Source: Bacteroidales bacterium (lineage in GTDB: Bacteria; Bacteroidota; Bacteroidia; Bacteroidales; Rikenellaceae). Taken from it: DNA of 64,000 nucleotides. Below, one piece after another: positions 9,206-17,819 of the stretch; position 1 is the first letter of the stretch, and each line of letters begins with the position of its first letter. A model generated the notes under the pieces. That model saw only the letters and a list, made by a program, of their open reading frames with translations, ran no database searches and was not told the origin of the DNA. Both the position numbers and the translations under genes were made by a program. Where the stretch lies: assembly GCA_910575495.1 (NCBI GenBank), contig CAJTFS010000006.1, positions 60,404 through 124,403 of the forward strand, given 5' to 3'.

Positions 9206-9796
9206 ATGTTCCGCAAACTTCTTTTTTCGCTTCTTTTCGTTTCGGCCGCCGCAGCGGCTGCGGCCCAGCCTCTGAAAGTGGAATGGGGCGTCATGGCCGG
9301 TATCAACGTACCCGACTACAAGACCGACATGGAGATGGCCGACATCAAGAACAAGCTCGGCTGGCAGGCCGGTATCGTCACCTCGCTCAAAATCGGGTGG
9401 GTGTCGGTCGACCCGCAGATCTTCTACGTGCGCCAGGGCCTGCGCATCCGGCCCGAGGGCGGCGGCGAGCTGAACCTCAAGTCCAACTCGATCGATGTGC
9501 CCGTGCTGGTGTCGTTCCGGCCGGTGAGGTTCGTCCGCATCTTCGCGGGTCCGGTCTTCACGGCGATGAACAGCTGCAAGCAGAAGGTGGGGGCGGATCG
9601 TATCGATTTCGGCCGCATACGTCCCACGCTCTCCTATTCGGTCGGTGCCGGCGTCACGCTGTTCAAGCATCTGGCGGTCGACCTGCGTTACAACGGACGA
9701 TTCAAGGCCAAGAGCGACGTGGTGCTGCCCGACGGACGCCAGCTCGACCGGCTGCGCACCTACAACGTGGCGCTCAACGTGGGTTATCTCTTTTAG
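9206..9796 (+). CDS. Exported outer-membrane beta-barrel protein, PorT-like
   Basis: 196 aa. A signal peptide (MFRKLLFSLLFVSAAAAAAAQ) is followed by alternating polar/hydrophobic strands. Features typical of Bacteroidetes PorT/OMP_b-brl_2 proteins are visible: GVMAGINVPDY near the start, LGWQAGIVTSLKI, VDPQIFYVRQG, RIFAGPVFTAM, and a C-terminal strand ending in hydrophobic residues plus aromatic (NVALNVGYLF). It probably resides in the outer membrane. PorT itself serves the type IX secretion system, but many paralogues have no known role and no other secretion gene is nearby, so function is left open. It lies 3 bases before phoH. Confidence 0.75.
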   Translation: MFRKLLFSLLFVSAAAAAAAQPLKVEWGVMAGINVPDYKTDMEMADIKNKLGWQAGIVTSLKIGWVSVDPQIFYVRQGLRIRPEGGGELNLKSNSIDVPVLVSFRPVRFVRIFAGPVFTAMNSCKQKVGADRIDFGRIRPTLSYSVGAGVTLFKHLAVDLRYNGRFKAKSDVVLPDGRQLDRLRTYNVALNVGYLF

Positions 9797-9799
9797 CCT

Positions 9800-10753
9800 A
9801 TGACCGGCGTCGGTAGGGAAATTCCCGTCGAAGGGGTCGACCCCCGCGAACTCTACGGGCCGCAGAACGTCTATCTCGACCAGATCAAGGCGCTGCACCC
9901 CTCGTTGAAGATCGTCGCCCGCGGGTCGACGATCAAGGTGCTGGGCTCCGAGGCCGAGACGGCGCAGTTCCGGCGGCGCTTCGAGGGCTTCGCGGCCTAT
10001 TATCTCAAGTACGGCCACGTCTCGTCGCAGGTTGTCGACCAGTGTTTTTCGGGACTCTCCGCCGCCCGCGAGGAGCCCGTCGACCAGGACGTCATCGTCT
10101 ACGGCAACAACGGCAACGTCGTGCGTGCCCGTACGGTCAACCAGCAGCGGCTGGTGAAACTTTTCGAGAAGAACGACCTGCTCTTCGCCGTGGGGCCCGC
10201 CGGTTCGGGCAAGACCTACACGGCCATCGCTCTGGCCGTGCGGGCACTGAAGGAACGGCAGGTGCGGCGCATCATCCTCACGCGTCCGGCCGTCGAGGCG
10301 GGCGAGAAGCTGGGCTTCCTGCCCGGCGACATGAAAGAGAAACTCGATCCCTATCTCCAGCCGCTCTACGATGCGCTCAACGACATGATTCCGCCGGCGC
10401 GGCTCGTCAAGCTCATGGAGGAGGGCGCCGTGCAGATCGCGCCGCTGGCCTACATGCGCGGCCGTACGCTCGACAACGCGTTCGTCATCCTCGACGAGGC
10501 GCAGAACACCACCTTGTCGCAGATCAAGATGTTCCTCACGCGCATGGGCCGCAACGCGCGTTTCATCGTCACGGGCGACGTTACGCAGATTGACCTGCCG
10601 CACAAGAGCGACAGCGGTCTGGTGCGGGCCATGGAGATCCTGCGCCCGGTCGGGGGCATCGGTATCGTGGAGTTCGACCGGCGCGACATCGTGCGCCACG
10701 AGCTGGTCAAGCAGATTGTCGAGGCGTTCGACCGCTCGGCGTCAAACGAATGA
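9800..10753 (+). CDS. phoH: PhoH family ATPase
   Basis: 317 aa, typical. PhoH-like proteins are P-loop ATPases related to superfamily 1 helicases and are linked to RNA metabolism; the reaction is not settled. Seen here: N-terminal KH-like region (residues about 30-90), Walker A GPAGSGKTYTAIA near 134-146, RIILTRPAVEAGEKLGFLPG, Walker B FVILDEAQN near 231-239, and RFIVTGDVTQIDLP near 256. It starts 3 bases after the barrel gene and is separated from pepD by 58 bases. Confidence 0.92.
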   Translation: MTGVGREIPVEGVDPRELYGPQNVYLDQIKALHPSLKIVARGSTIKVLGSEAETAQFRRRFEGFAAYYLKYGHVSSQVVDQCFSGLSAAREEPVDQDVIVYGNNGNVVRARTVNQQRLVKLFEKNDLLFAVGPAGSGKTYTAIALAVRALKERQVRRIILTRPAVEAGEKLGFLPGDMKEKLDPYLQPLYDALNDMIPPARLVKLMEEGAVQIAPLAYMRGRTLDNAFVILDEAQNTTLSQIKMFLTRMGRNARFIVTGDVTQIDLPHKSDSGLVRAMEILRPVGGIGIVEFDRRDIVRHELVKQIVEAFDRSASNE

Positions 10754-10811
10754 TTTACGGGCAACGGACCGCCGACGGTCCGCCGAAGAAAACCTTTAAA
10801 ACAGCACTGCT

Positions 10812-12275
10812 ATGGATAGAAATCTGACCGCGCTGAAACCTGCGCTCGTCTGGAAACATTTTGCCGAGATCGTCCGCATCCCGCGGCCCTCGTCGCACGA
10901 GGAGAAAATCCGCGAATACGTTCTCGGGGTCGCCCGGGCCCTGGGCCTGGAGTGCCGCGAGGACCAGGCGCACAACATCTACGTGCGCAAGCCTGCGTCG
11001 CCCGGCATGGAAAACCGCAAGGGAGTCGTTCTCCAGGCCCACCTCGACATGGTGCCGCAGAAGAACAACGACAAGGATTTCGACTTCCTCACGGACCCCA
11101 TCGATGCCTACATCGACGGCGATTGGGTGACGGCCGACGGTACGACGCTGGGTGCCGACAACGGCATCGGCGCGGCGGCCATTCTGGCTGTGCTGGAGGA
11201 CGACACGCTGGTCCACGGACCCCTCGAAGCGCTCTTCACGGCGACCGAGGAGACCGGCATGGACGGAGCTTTCGGCCTGAAGGCGGGCCTTCTGCAGGGC
11301 GACATCCTGCTGAACCTCGATTCCGAAACCGAGGGCGAGCTCTATGTGGGGTGTGCCGGCGGCATGGACGCCAACATGACGTTCGACTACGCGGCGGCAG
11401 CCGTTCCGGCCGGCGACTACAAGGCCGTGCGTCTGACGGTCAAAGGGCTGAAAGGCGGCCATTCGGGCATCCAGATCGTTGCCCAGCGTGCCAACGCCAA
11501 CAAGCTGCTGTTCCGTTTGCTCAATGCTGAGGCTGCGAAGCGGGGCCTGCTTCTCGCTTCGGTCGACGGCGGCGGCCTGCGCAACGCCATTCCGCGCGAG
11601 ACCGAAGCGGTGGTTCTGGTCCCTGCGGCCGAATATGCCGCCTTTGCCGAGGCCGTGAAAAGCTATGAAAAGACCGTAGTCGCCGAGTTCGCCGGCATCG
11701 AGGATTCGGTGTCGGTCCGTGCGGAGCTGTGCGATGCGCCTGCCGCGATCATTCCGGCCGACGTGGCGTCGAAGCTCATCCGCGCCGTGGCGGGTTGTCC
11801 CGACGGCGTGGTCCGCATGTCGGTGGCGATGCCCGGTCTGGTGCAGACGTCGTCCAACCTGGCCCGCGTGGTCTCCGACGGCACGACGGTGCGCTTGCAG
11901 GCCTTGCTGCGCAGCTCGGTGCGCAGCGAGAAGGAGGCGTTGGGCGAGGCGATCGCCGCGGTCTTCGCACTCGCCGGCGCCCGGACCGAGCTCACGGGCA
12001 GCTACGACGGCTGGAATCCCGACATGTCGTCGCCCATTCTCAAGGCGATGACCGCTTCCTACGAACAGCTCTACGGCCGCAAACCCGCCGTCACGGCCAT
12101 TCATGCCGGTCTGGAGTGCGGCATCATCGGCAGCAACTACCCGGGTCTGGACATGATTTCGTTCGGCCCGACGATCTGCTATCCCCATTCGCCCGACGAG
12201 AAGGTCGAGATCGCCTCGGTGGCCAAGTTCTACGACTTCCTGGTGCGTACGCTGGCCAACATTCCTCAGAAATAG
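10812..12275 (+). CDS. pepD: Aminoacyl-histidine dipeptidase (PepD, M20 metallopeptidase)
   Basis: 487 aa, normal for PepD, a cytosolic di-zinc peptidase that cleaves Xaa-His and other dipeptides. Metal and catalytic motifs are present: AHLDMV near residue 78 (His and general Asp), TLGADNGIGAA near 115 (bridging Asp), FTATEETGMDGA near 145 (catalytic and metal Glu) and a lid-domain GGHSG motif near 219. A late GLECGII motif near 437 supplies the last Glu. Only 2 bases separate its TAG from the GTG of the kinase gene. Confidence 0.93.
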   Translation: MDRNLTALKPALVWKHFAEIVRIPRPSSHEEKIREYVLGVARALGLECREDQAHNIYVRKPASPGMENRKGVVLQAHLDMVPQKNNDKDFDFLTDPIDAYIDGDWVTADGTTLGADNGIGAAAILAVLEDDTLVHGPLEALFTATEETGMDGAFGLKAGLLQGDILLNLDSETEGELYVGCAGGMDANMTFDYAAAAVPAGDYKAVRLTVKGLKGGHSGIQIVAQRANANKLLFRLLNAEAAKRGLLLASVDGGGLRNAIPRETEAVVLVPAAEYAAFAEAVKSYEKTVVAEFAGIEDSVSVRAELCDAPAAIIPADVASKLIRAVAGCPDGVVRMSVAMPGLVQTSSNLARVVSDGTTVRLQALLRSSVRSEKEALGEAIAAVFALAGARTELTGSYDGWNPDMSSPILKAMTASYEQLYGRKPAVTAIHAGLECGIIGSNYPGLDMISFGPTICYPHSPDEKVEIASVAKFYDFLVRTLANIPQK

Positions 12276-12277
12276 CG

Positions 12278-13255
12278 GTGGAGCACCTCGACAACAAGTG
12301 GTTCGTGATCGTCAATCCCGTGGCCGGCGGCGGCCGCGGGCTCGATCACTTTCCGCAGGTATCCAAGCACTTGCGCGACGCACGCATCCTTTGCGAACCG
12401 GTCTTCACGGAGCATAAGTTCCATGCCACGGAACTCACCGTCACGGCCGTGCGCGAGGGATACCGCCGCATCATCGTCGTGGGCGGCGACGGCACGCTGC
12501 ACGAGGTTGTCAACGGGCTTTTCATCCAGCAGGAGGTGCGCCCCGACGAGGTGCTCGTGGCCGTCATCGCCGTAGGTACGGGCAACGACTGGGTGCGTAC
12601 GTTCGGTATCTCGAACCGCTATCGCGACGCCGTGGAGGCGATCCGCGAGGGCTATTCGTTCTTGCAGGACGTGGGGGTGGTCTCCTACGAGGAGGCGCAC
12701 TACCGGCAGAGCCGCTACATAGCCAACGTCGCGGGCGTGGGTTTCGACGCGCAGGTGATCCGCAAGCTAACGCACCTGAAGAAAAAGGGCCGCAAGAGCC
12801 GTTGGCGCTATACCTGGTGCCTGGTGAGGTCGTTCTTCCGCTACAAGTCGACGGGCATCAAGGTGTGGGTCGACGACAAGCTGGTCTACAACGACCTGCT
12901 TCTCTCGATCGCCATCGGCATCTGCAAGTACAACGGCGGCGGCATCCAGCAGCTGCCCGAGGCGGTGGCCGACGACGGCATGCTCGACCTGTCGCTTGTC
13001 CGGCCCATCCACTTCTGGCATGTGCTTTTCCGCTTCCACTACCTTTTCAACGGCGGCATTTACCGCATCCGTCACATCCTCCAGGCGCGCGGCAGCCGCA
13101 TCCGCATCGAGTCGTCGCCCGAAGTATCGGTCGAGGCCGACGGCGAATTGCTGGGCGAGACGCCGCTGGAGTTTTCCGTGCTGCACAAGGCGATCCGCAT
13201 CGTCGTGGGCGCCGATTTCTACCGGGCCCACAAGGAGGCGGTGGAGGGGGATTAA
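12278..13255 (+). CDS. Diacylglycerol kinase family lipid kinase (DagK/YegS type)
   Basis: 325 aa from a GTG at 12278, 2 bases after pepD. The product matches the DAGK catalytic fold: phosphate-binding FVIVNPVAGGGRG at residues about 8-20, nucleotide motif IIVVGGDGTLHEVVNG near 64-79, IAVGTGNDWVRTFG near 97, and late GGGIQQLPEAVADDGMLDL near 217. It probably phosphorylates a lipid (diacylglycerol, sphingoid or undecaprenol). Bacteroidales make sphingolipids, so substrate should not be assumed. No ATG lies before the conserved core and the frame upstream lies inside pepD, so GTG is the reasonable start. Confidence 0.85.
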   Translation: MEHLDNKWFVIVNPVAGGGRGLDHFPQVSKHLRDARILCEPVFTEHKFHATELTVTAVREGYRRIIVVGGDGTLHEVVNGLFIQQEVRPDEVLVAVIAVGTGNDWVRTFGISNRYRDAVEAIREGYSFLQDVGVVSYEEAHYRQSRYIANVAGVGFDAQVIRKLTHLKKKGRKSRWRYTWCLVRSFFRYKSTGIKVWVDDKLVYNDLLLSIAIGICKYNGGGIQQLPEAVADDGMLDLSLVRPIHFWHVLFRFHYLFNGGIYRIRHILQARGSRIRIESSPEVSVEADGELLGETPLEFSVLHKAIRIVVGADFYRAHKEAVEGD

Positions 13256-13457
13256 TTCACATTGCACAATTCTGAATTGACACCTTTTTCGGGGGGGGAT
13301 AGTCTGCCAGCGGTTTCTGCGTTTGTTCCGGTTTGCCGCGGCGGGCGATCTTCCTCGCAATGACAGGCGGTCGGAGATTCGGGCAGAAGTCTGGGGGCCC
13401 GTCCTGAGGGTGAAATTGCGGACCGCACGGGAGTCTCGGAAGCCTCGCAAAACGAGC

Positions 13458-13490
13458 AAGGACGGAACCTTTCGAGGTTCCGTCCTTTTG
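13458..13490. terminator. Bidirectional intrinsic terminator
   Basis: A 13-bp stem (GGACGGAACCT with GGTTCC partner) closed by a TTCG tetraloop at 13471-13474 and followed by TTTT. It lies between the plus-strand kinase and the minus-strand lipoprotein gene and can serve both. A G8 run occurs nearby at 13291-13298 in noncoding DNA. Confidence 0.75.
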
Positions 13491-13533
13491 CATCACGGCC
13501 CGCAGGCCGTTATTTCCGGTTCGCCGACTGCGG

Positions 13534-14106
13534 TCAGTCGACCTCGACGATGTCGATCTCGGTCACCGTCCAGTTGAAGAGGTCGTTGGCGCACTGGCTC
13601 TCCATGCGGCGGATGCGCGAGGTGTCGGTCGTGTCGGCCAGCACGGCGTTGAAGAACTGCGTCATGGTCTGATAGGCGCTGTTCACCTTGTAGGCGAAGC
13701 AGTTGTAGAACTGGCGCTGCTGCTCGTGGTCCAGCCCTGCGGGCAGCACGCCCTGTGCCACCAGGTAGGGATAGGGGTAGATATGGCGCATATTGCGGGC
13801 ATCGGCGTTGAGTTCGTCGACAATGGCCGTCACGACCACCATGTCCACCGTGTCGTTGACGCCCGGCATGCCGATGAAGGTCGTGTAGACGGGATAGGCC
13901 GTCTCCAGGTCGGTGGCCACGCCGTCGGTGAAGACAACGTATTCGTCGTCCGACAAGTCGTTGAGATAGGTCATCTGACGGTAGTCGCGCAGGGCTTCGC
14001 GCATGGCCTTGCGTTCTTCGTGGTTCCACTGGCGGCGCTGCGAGCAACCGATGAATCCCATGGCCGCAACGGCCAGCAGGGAAGCGCTGAGGAGAATTTT
14101 TTTCAT
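13534..14106 (-). CDS. Predicted lipoprotein of unknown function
   Basis: 190 aa. Signal peptide with lipobox: MKKILLSASLLAVAAMGFIGC, modified Cys near residue 21, followed by S-Q-R-R. The rest is soluble, rich in Asp and Tyr, with regularly spaced helices (ERKAMREALRDYRQMTYL; QQRQFYNCFAYKVNSAYQTMTQFF). It is probably anchored in the periplasmic or outer leaflet. It stands alone, convergent with the kinase upstream and divergent from the YjbR-like gene, and shares the terminator at 13458-13490. No family is recognised. Confidence 0.7.
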   Translation of the reverse strand: MKKILLSASLLAVAAMGFIGCSQRRQWNHEERKAMREALRDYRQMTYLNDLSDDEYVVFTDGVATDLETAYPVYTTFIGMPGVNDTVDMVVVTAIVDELNADARNMRHIYPYPYLVAQGVLPAGLDHEQQRQFYNCFAYKVNSAYQTMTQFFNAVLADTTDTSRIRRMESQCANDLFNWTVTEIDIVEVD

Positions 14107-14221
14107 TGTTTACCTCGGTTTTGGTTTTACTTTGCGGGGCTACGCAATCCGTATGCCAAATTGCAGGCGAAAGGCCGGATGCAGAAGGCGAGAAACGAAA
14201 TTATATTCGTAAATTTGCCGT

Positions 14222-14605
14222 ATGGACATCCTGGAATTCCGCGATTACTGCCTCTCGCTGCCGATGACGGAGGAGAGCACGCCGTTCGATGAAACGACGC
14301 TGGTCTACAAGGTCGGCGGCAAGATGTATGCCTGTGCCGACATGGTCGATTTCGATCATTTCGCCGTGAAGTGCGACCCCGACGAGGCGCTGCGCCTGCG
14401 CGAACAATATGCCGAGGTGAGTACGGCGCGCCATTTCAACAAACAGCATTGGAACGGCGTCCGCACCGACGGCGACCTGCCCGACGCTTTCCTGCGCGGG
14501 CAGATCCGCAACTCCTACCTGCTGGTGCTGCGGCAGAACGTCACGCCCAAGGCCCTGCGCGAGGAGATTCTCGCCTATGTCCGGCAGCACGGACTGCCCG
14601 AATAA
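14222..14605 (+). CDS. MmcQ/YjbR family protein
   Basis: 127 aa, full length for the CyaY-like-fold MmcQ/YjbR family. Diagnostic blocks are MDILEFRDYCLSLPMTEESTPFDE at the N-terminus, KMYACADMVDFDHFAVKCDPDEALRLRE in the middle and KQHWNGVRTDGDLPDAFLRGQIRNSYLLV towards the end. Family members have been proposed to bind DNA, but no firm role is known. It is monocistronic and convergent with pnuT, with a strong hairpin between them. Confidence 0.82.
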   Translation: MDILEFRDYCLSLPMTEESTPFDETTLVYKVGGKMYACADMVDFDHFAVKCDPDEALRLREQYAEVSTARHFNKQHWNGVRTDGDLPDAFLRGQIRNSYLLVLRQNVTPKALREEILAYVRQHGLPE

Positions 14606-14620
14606 CGATTTTCGCTCTAC

Positions 14621-14656
14621 AAAACAGCGGCCCGTCCTCCGAGGATGGGCCGCTTC
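14621..14656 (-). terminator. Terminator of the thiamine uptake unit
   Basis: A 13-bp stem (AGCGGCCCGTCCT side and its partner ending GGGCCGCT) with a CCG loop. Read on the minus strand it is followed by GTTTTGT, so it most likely ends the pnuT transcript; it may also serve the convergent YjbR-like gene. Confidence 0.6.
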
Positions 14657-14658
14657 GT

Positions 14659-15231
14659 TCATTGGGCTGCCGCCTGCCGCCGCCAGCGCATGTATCCGGC
14701 CACGGCCAGCACCGAGTAGAGGGCGTAGAGCCCGGCGGTGACGGGGATGCCCTTGTAGAGGTAGAGTCCGACGGTCACCGCGTCGACCGCGAGCCAGACG
14801 AGCCATTGCTCGATCCATCTGCGCGAAAGCATCCAGTAGGCCAGGATGCAGAGCGCCGTGGTGAAGCTGTCCCAGAAGGGAACCGTGCTGTCGGTGAAGC
14901 GTACGAGCACCCAGTAGATGGCGGCATGCAGCAGCGCGTAGGCCGCAGCCAAAGCCGGCAGGAGCCGCAGGGGCGTATGGCCGACGGTCCGGGTCTCCGA
15001 TCCGCTGCCGGGGGCGTTGTGCCACACGAGCCAGCCGTAGAGCCCCGCCAGCACATAGTAGGCCTGCATCGCGCAGTCGGCATAGAGCCCTGAGCGGTAG
15101 TAGAGCCATCCGTGCACGACGGGCATCACGAGGCCCACGATCCACAGCCGGATGTCGGCGCGGTATTCGAGCCAGAGGTAGAGCAGCCCCAGCGCTGCGC
15201 CGGCAATCTGCAACAGAAGTTCGGTATCCAC
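14659..15231 (-). CDS. pnuT: PnuC-family permease, predicted thiamine transporter PnuT
   Basis: 190 aa with about seven hydrophobic helices. PnuC hallmarks are visible: LGLLYLWLEYRADIRLWIVG near residues 14-33, then GLYADCAMQAYYVLAGLYGWLVW near 48-70 and a C-terminal LYKGIPVTAGLYALYSVLAVAGYMRW. PnuC proteins carry nicotinamide riboside, riboflavin or thiamine by facilitated diffusion. The TPP riboswitch 5' of the receptor gene upstream on the same strand points to thiamine, as known for PnuT in Bacteroidetes. No thiamine pyrophosphokinase adjoins it here. The start at 15231 gives the family N-terminus directly. Confidence 0.82.
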   Translation of the reverse strand: MDTELLLQIAGAALGLLYLWLEYRADIRLWIVGLVMPVVHGWLYYRSGLYADCAMQAYYVLAGLYGWLVWHNAPGSGSETRTVGHTPLRLLPALAAAYALLHAAIYWVLVRFTDSTVPFWDSFTTALCILAYWMLSRRWIEQWLVWLAVDAVTVGLYLYKGIPVTAGLYALYSVLAVAGYMRWRRQAAAQ

Positions 15232-15237
15232 TTCGGA

Positions 15238-15348
15238 AGGTGAAAGGTGAAAAGTTTAAGGTGAAAGGTGCAAGTCTTTTTGTCATTCTGAACGAAGTGA
15301 AGAAGCTGTTTCCGGATAACGGGATTCTTCGCTCACGCCCGGAATGAC
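15238..15348. repeat. Intergenic repeats between pnuT and the receptor gene
   Basis: Two elements fill the gap. At 15238-15275 is a simple repeat made of GGTGAAAAG/GGTGAAAGG units. At 15283-15348 is an imperfect inverted repeat whose arms are GTCATTCTGAACGAAGTG... and its partner ...CGCCCGGAATGAC. Related copies of the second element occur elsewhere in the window (17988-18033, 45111-45141, 58520-58542). Confidence 0.55.
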
Positions 15349-15354
15349 AAAGGG

Positions 15355-17670
15355 TTAGAATCGGACCGTCACGTTGGCCAGCACGTGCAGCGGCGCCTGC
15401 GGAAAGTAGTAGGCTTTGTCGATGCGCCGGGGCGTCTCCCCGCTCCATGTGTCCATGTAGGAGTAGCCGTAGCCGTTGCTCTCGTAGCGCTGGTCGAAAA
15501 GGTTGCAGAGCGTCACGCCGAAGCGCACGTTGCGCGTGCGGCCTGTGCGCAGGGTATAGCCCAGTTCGAGGTTGGTCACGCAATAGGCGTCGAGGGTCAG
15601 GGCTTCGTTTTCGTTGTTGGTGAAGTATTGCTTGCTGACGTAGCTGGTGCGGACGACGGCTTCGAAACCCTTGTAACGGAAGCCGGCATAGCCGCCGGCG
15701 ATCCAGTCGGGCGAGTAGGCGATGGTCATGGTGCCCAGCTCCTCTCCGTAGGTGGGGCTGTCGGCCAGCAGGTCGACGTAGCGGCGGATCTTGTTGCTGC
15801 TCCACGTTGCGTTGGCGCCGATCGTGAGCCAGCGCAGGGGCCGCCACGCCGCCGAGAGCTCCACGCCGCAGCGGTAGCTGTCGGGGACGTTGACGTTCAG
15901 CGCTTCGCTGCCGTCGTTGACCATGCCCGTGGGCACCAGCTGGTCGCGGTAAAGCATGTAGTAGAAATTCGCGCCGACGTCGATCTTCGGAGCCCGGTAG
16001 GTGTAGCCCGCTTCGAAGTCGTAGAGCGTTTCGGAGCGGGGTTGCGTGCTGTCGTCCGAGAACATGTAGCGGTCGGTGAAGTCGCTGCGCGTGGGCTCCT
16101 TCTGTGCCATGGCGAACGAGGCGTAGAGCGAATGGCGCTTGGCGAAGGTGTAGCTGAGGCCCGCGTGCGGATTGAAGAAGTGATATTGTTCGTCGACGTC
16201 GATCGGCTGCATGGCCCCCGTCTTTTTGTCGTAGTTGTCGTTTACGCCCCAGGCCTTGTAGCCCACGTAGCGGTATTGCAGGTCGGCGAAGAGGTTCAGC
16301 CCCTCGGCCGCCTTCCAGTCGGCTCTGACGAACAGGTTGGCGTCGTGCTTGTCCACGTCGTTGTCGTACCAGCGGCCGGCGTACTCCTCGGGCCGCAGTC
16401 CGTCCACCCAGACCAGCGTACCCCAGTGGGGAGAGCCGTAGTAGCTGTACGAGCCGCCGAAAGTGAGGCCCAGCCGCTGCGAGGCGTAGTGCGCCGCGAG
16501 GTTGGCGCCGGCCAGGTGGTTGCGCATACGCTTCTCGCGGATCAGATCGGCTTTTTCGCCGCCGGCAAGTCCGCGGATGTTGAGGTATTCGCCCAGCTTC
16601 TTGCTGTCCTTGTATTGCTTGTAGAAGCCGTCGCCGTAGGTATAGAATCCGGTGGCGTTCATCGACCAGGCGTCGTTGAAACGGTGGCTCAGCAGCAGTT
16701 GGTTGTTGATCTGGAGGTAGTTGTCGGTGTGGTCGTCATAGTAGCCGACGTGCGTGCCGTCGGCCAGCACGAAGGGCCCGTCCGAGGTCGCATATTGCCC
16801 CTCGGTGTGGTAGCGGCGGCCGTAGAGTTCCATGTCGGCTTTCGTCACACCCGTGTAGGTGAGGTAGGTCTTGGCCTTGCCGCCGAACGAGAGCAGTTTG
16901 AGCATCGTGCTGCCGTTGTAGTAGCCCGCCTGGAACATGTAGGATTTCAGGTCGGTGGCGCCGCGGTCGATGTACCCGTCCGAACCGATGTGGGTGAGCC
17001 GGGCGTCGAGCGCCCAATGGCCGCCCAGAAGCCCCGACGAGATTCCCACCGCCTGCTTATTGGTGTTGTACGAACCGTAGGAGAGCGAGGCCGAACCGCC
17101 GAATTCGGTGGAGAGCGCCTCGGTGGTCATGCTGACTGCACCGCCGAAAGCGCCTGTGCCGTTGGTCGAGACGCCGGCGCCGCGCTGCACCTGCATGTTG
17201 CCCACCGCCGAGATCAGGTCGGGCGTGTCGTACCAGTACATCGCGTGCGAATCGGGGTTGTTCATCGCCACGCCGTTGATCGTCACGTTGAGCCGTGTGG
17301 CGTCGGTGCCGCGCAGGCGCATCGACGTGCCGCCGATGCCGATGCCCGTTTCGTTGGTGGCGATCATCGAGGGCGTGAGGGCCAGGACCGTCGGGATGTC
17401 GGTTCCGTAGCTGTGGCGGGCGATCTCGTCGTGGGAGAGCTGCGCGAAAGCTACGGGCGTCGATGCGGTGGCCCGCGTGGCCGTCACCTCGATCTCCTGC
17501 AGGCGGTACATGCGCAGCGAATCTTCCGGATGCGCTGCTGCGTCTTCGACGCCTTGCTGCGCCGTGGTTGCGCTGCTGCGAAGTTGCCCGTTGCGGGAAT
17601 CCGTGTCGGTTCCGGCATTGGCGGCCTGGCACAATGCGAGCGCCGCGATGGGTAGAAGTAACCTTTTCAT
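15355..17670 (-). CDS. TonB-dependent outer-membrane receptor, predicted thiamine receptor
   Basis: 771 aa. A signal peptide (MKRLLLPIAALALCQAANA) is followed by a TonB-box-like LQEIEVTATRA near residue 60, a plug domain (PSMIATNETGIGIGGTSMRLRG, then INGVAMNNPDSHAMYWYDTPD and VQRGAGVSTNGTGAFGG) and a 22-strand-type barrel ending in an aromatic-poor but typical VLANVTVRF. It lacks the N-terminal carboxypeptidase-regulatory domain of SusC, so it is a BtuB/FecA-like siderophore or vitamin receptor. A TPP riboswitch lies in its 5' leader and pnuT follows, so thiamine or thiamine phosphate is the likely ligand. The family alone would not tell. Confidence 0.88.
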   Translation of the reverse strand: MKRLLLPIAALALCQAANAGTDTDSRNGQLRSSATTAQQGVEDAAAHPEDSLRMYRLQEIEVTATRATASTPVAFAQLSHDEIARHSYGTDIPTVLALTPSMIATNETGIGIGGTSMRLRGTDATRLNVTINGVAMNNPDSHAMYWYDTPDLISAVGNMQVQRGAGVSTNGTGAFGGAVSMTTEALSTEFGGSASLSYGSYNTNKQAVGISSGLLGGHWALDARLTHIGSDGYIDRGATDLKSYMFQAGYYNGSTMLKLLSFGGKAKTYLTYTGVTKADMELYGRRYHTEGQYATSDGPFVLADGTHVGYYDDHTDNYLQINNQLLLSHRFNDAWSMNATGFYTYGDGFYKQYKDSKKLGEYLNIRGLAGGEKADLIREKRMRNHLAGANLAAHYASQRLGLTFGGSYSYYGSPHWGTLVWVDGLRPEEYAGRWYDNDVDKHDANLFVRADWKAAEGLNLFADLQYRYVGYKAWGVNDNYDKKTGAMQPIDVDEQYHFFNPHAGLSYTFAKRHSLYASFAMAQKEPTRSDFTDRYMFSDDSTQPRSETLYDFEAGYTYRAPKIDVGANFYYMLYRDQLVPTGMVNDGSEALNVNVPDSYRCGVELSAAWRPLRWLTIGANATWSSNKIRRYVDLLADSPTYGEELGTMTIAYSPDWIAGGYAGFRYKGFEAVVRTSYVSKQYFTNNENEALTLDAYCVTNLELGYTLRTGRTRNVRFGVTLCNLFDQRYESNGYGYSYMDTWSGETPRRIDKAYYFPQAPLHVLANVTVRF

Positions 17671-17719
17671 GTTGAAACTTTTTGAAAGTTAAAGAACAGA
17701 AAAGGGGTATGTGTGTTGA

Positions 17720-17805
17720 TTTACGCTTTTCCCGGTCTCGGCATTACCCGTCTCCGGTTCAATGGGTATAATCTCAGCCTGATAGTAAGGCACCCCTTCG
17801 AAATG
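17720..17805 (-). promoter_or_regulatory. TPP riboswitch (THI element)
   Basis: On the minus strand the leader contains the conserved TPP-aptamer landmarks in order: GGGGTGCC (P2 start, 17791-17797 region), CAGGCTGAGA with the CTGAGA loop, ATACCC, GAACC, GGGTAATGCC and GACCGGGA. Spacing matches the family. It lies between a -7 element at 17812-17819 and the receptor ATG at 17670. After the aptamer there are about 50 bases to the start codon with no strong terminator seen, so translational control of the receptor start is more likely than attenuation; that part is inference. Confidence 0.92.
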
Positions 17806-17811
17806 TCGGGG

Positions 17812-17819
17812 CAAAGATA
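17812..17819 (-). promoter_or_regulatory. -7 promoter element of the thiamine unit
   Basis: TATCTTTG on the minus strand, an exact TAnnTTTG match, placed so that transcription would begin a few bases before the TPP aptamer. Confidence 0.65.

Noticed and set aside
7838..10699. A 953-codon minus-strand frame opposite the permease, barrel and phoH genes
   Set aside because: Antisense to three supported genes and of shadow composition (His/Arg/Gln-rich).
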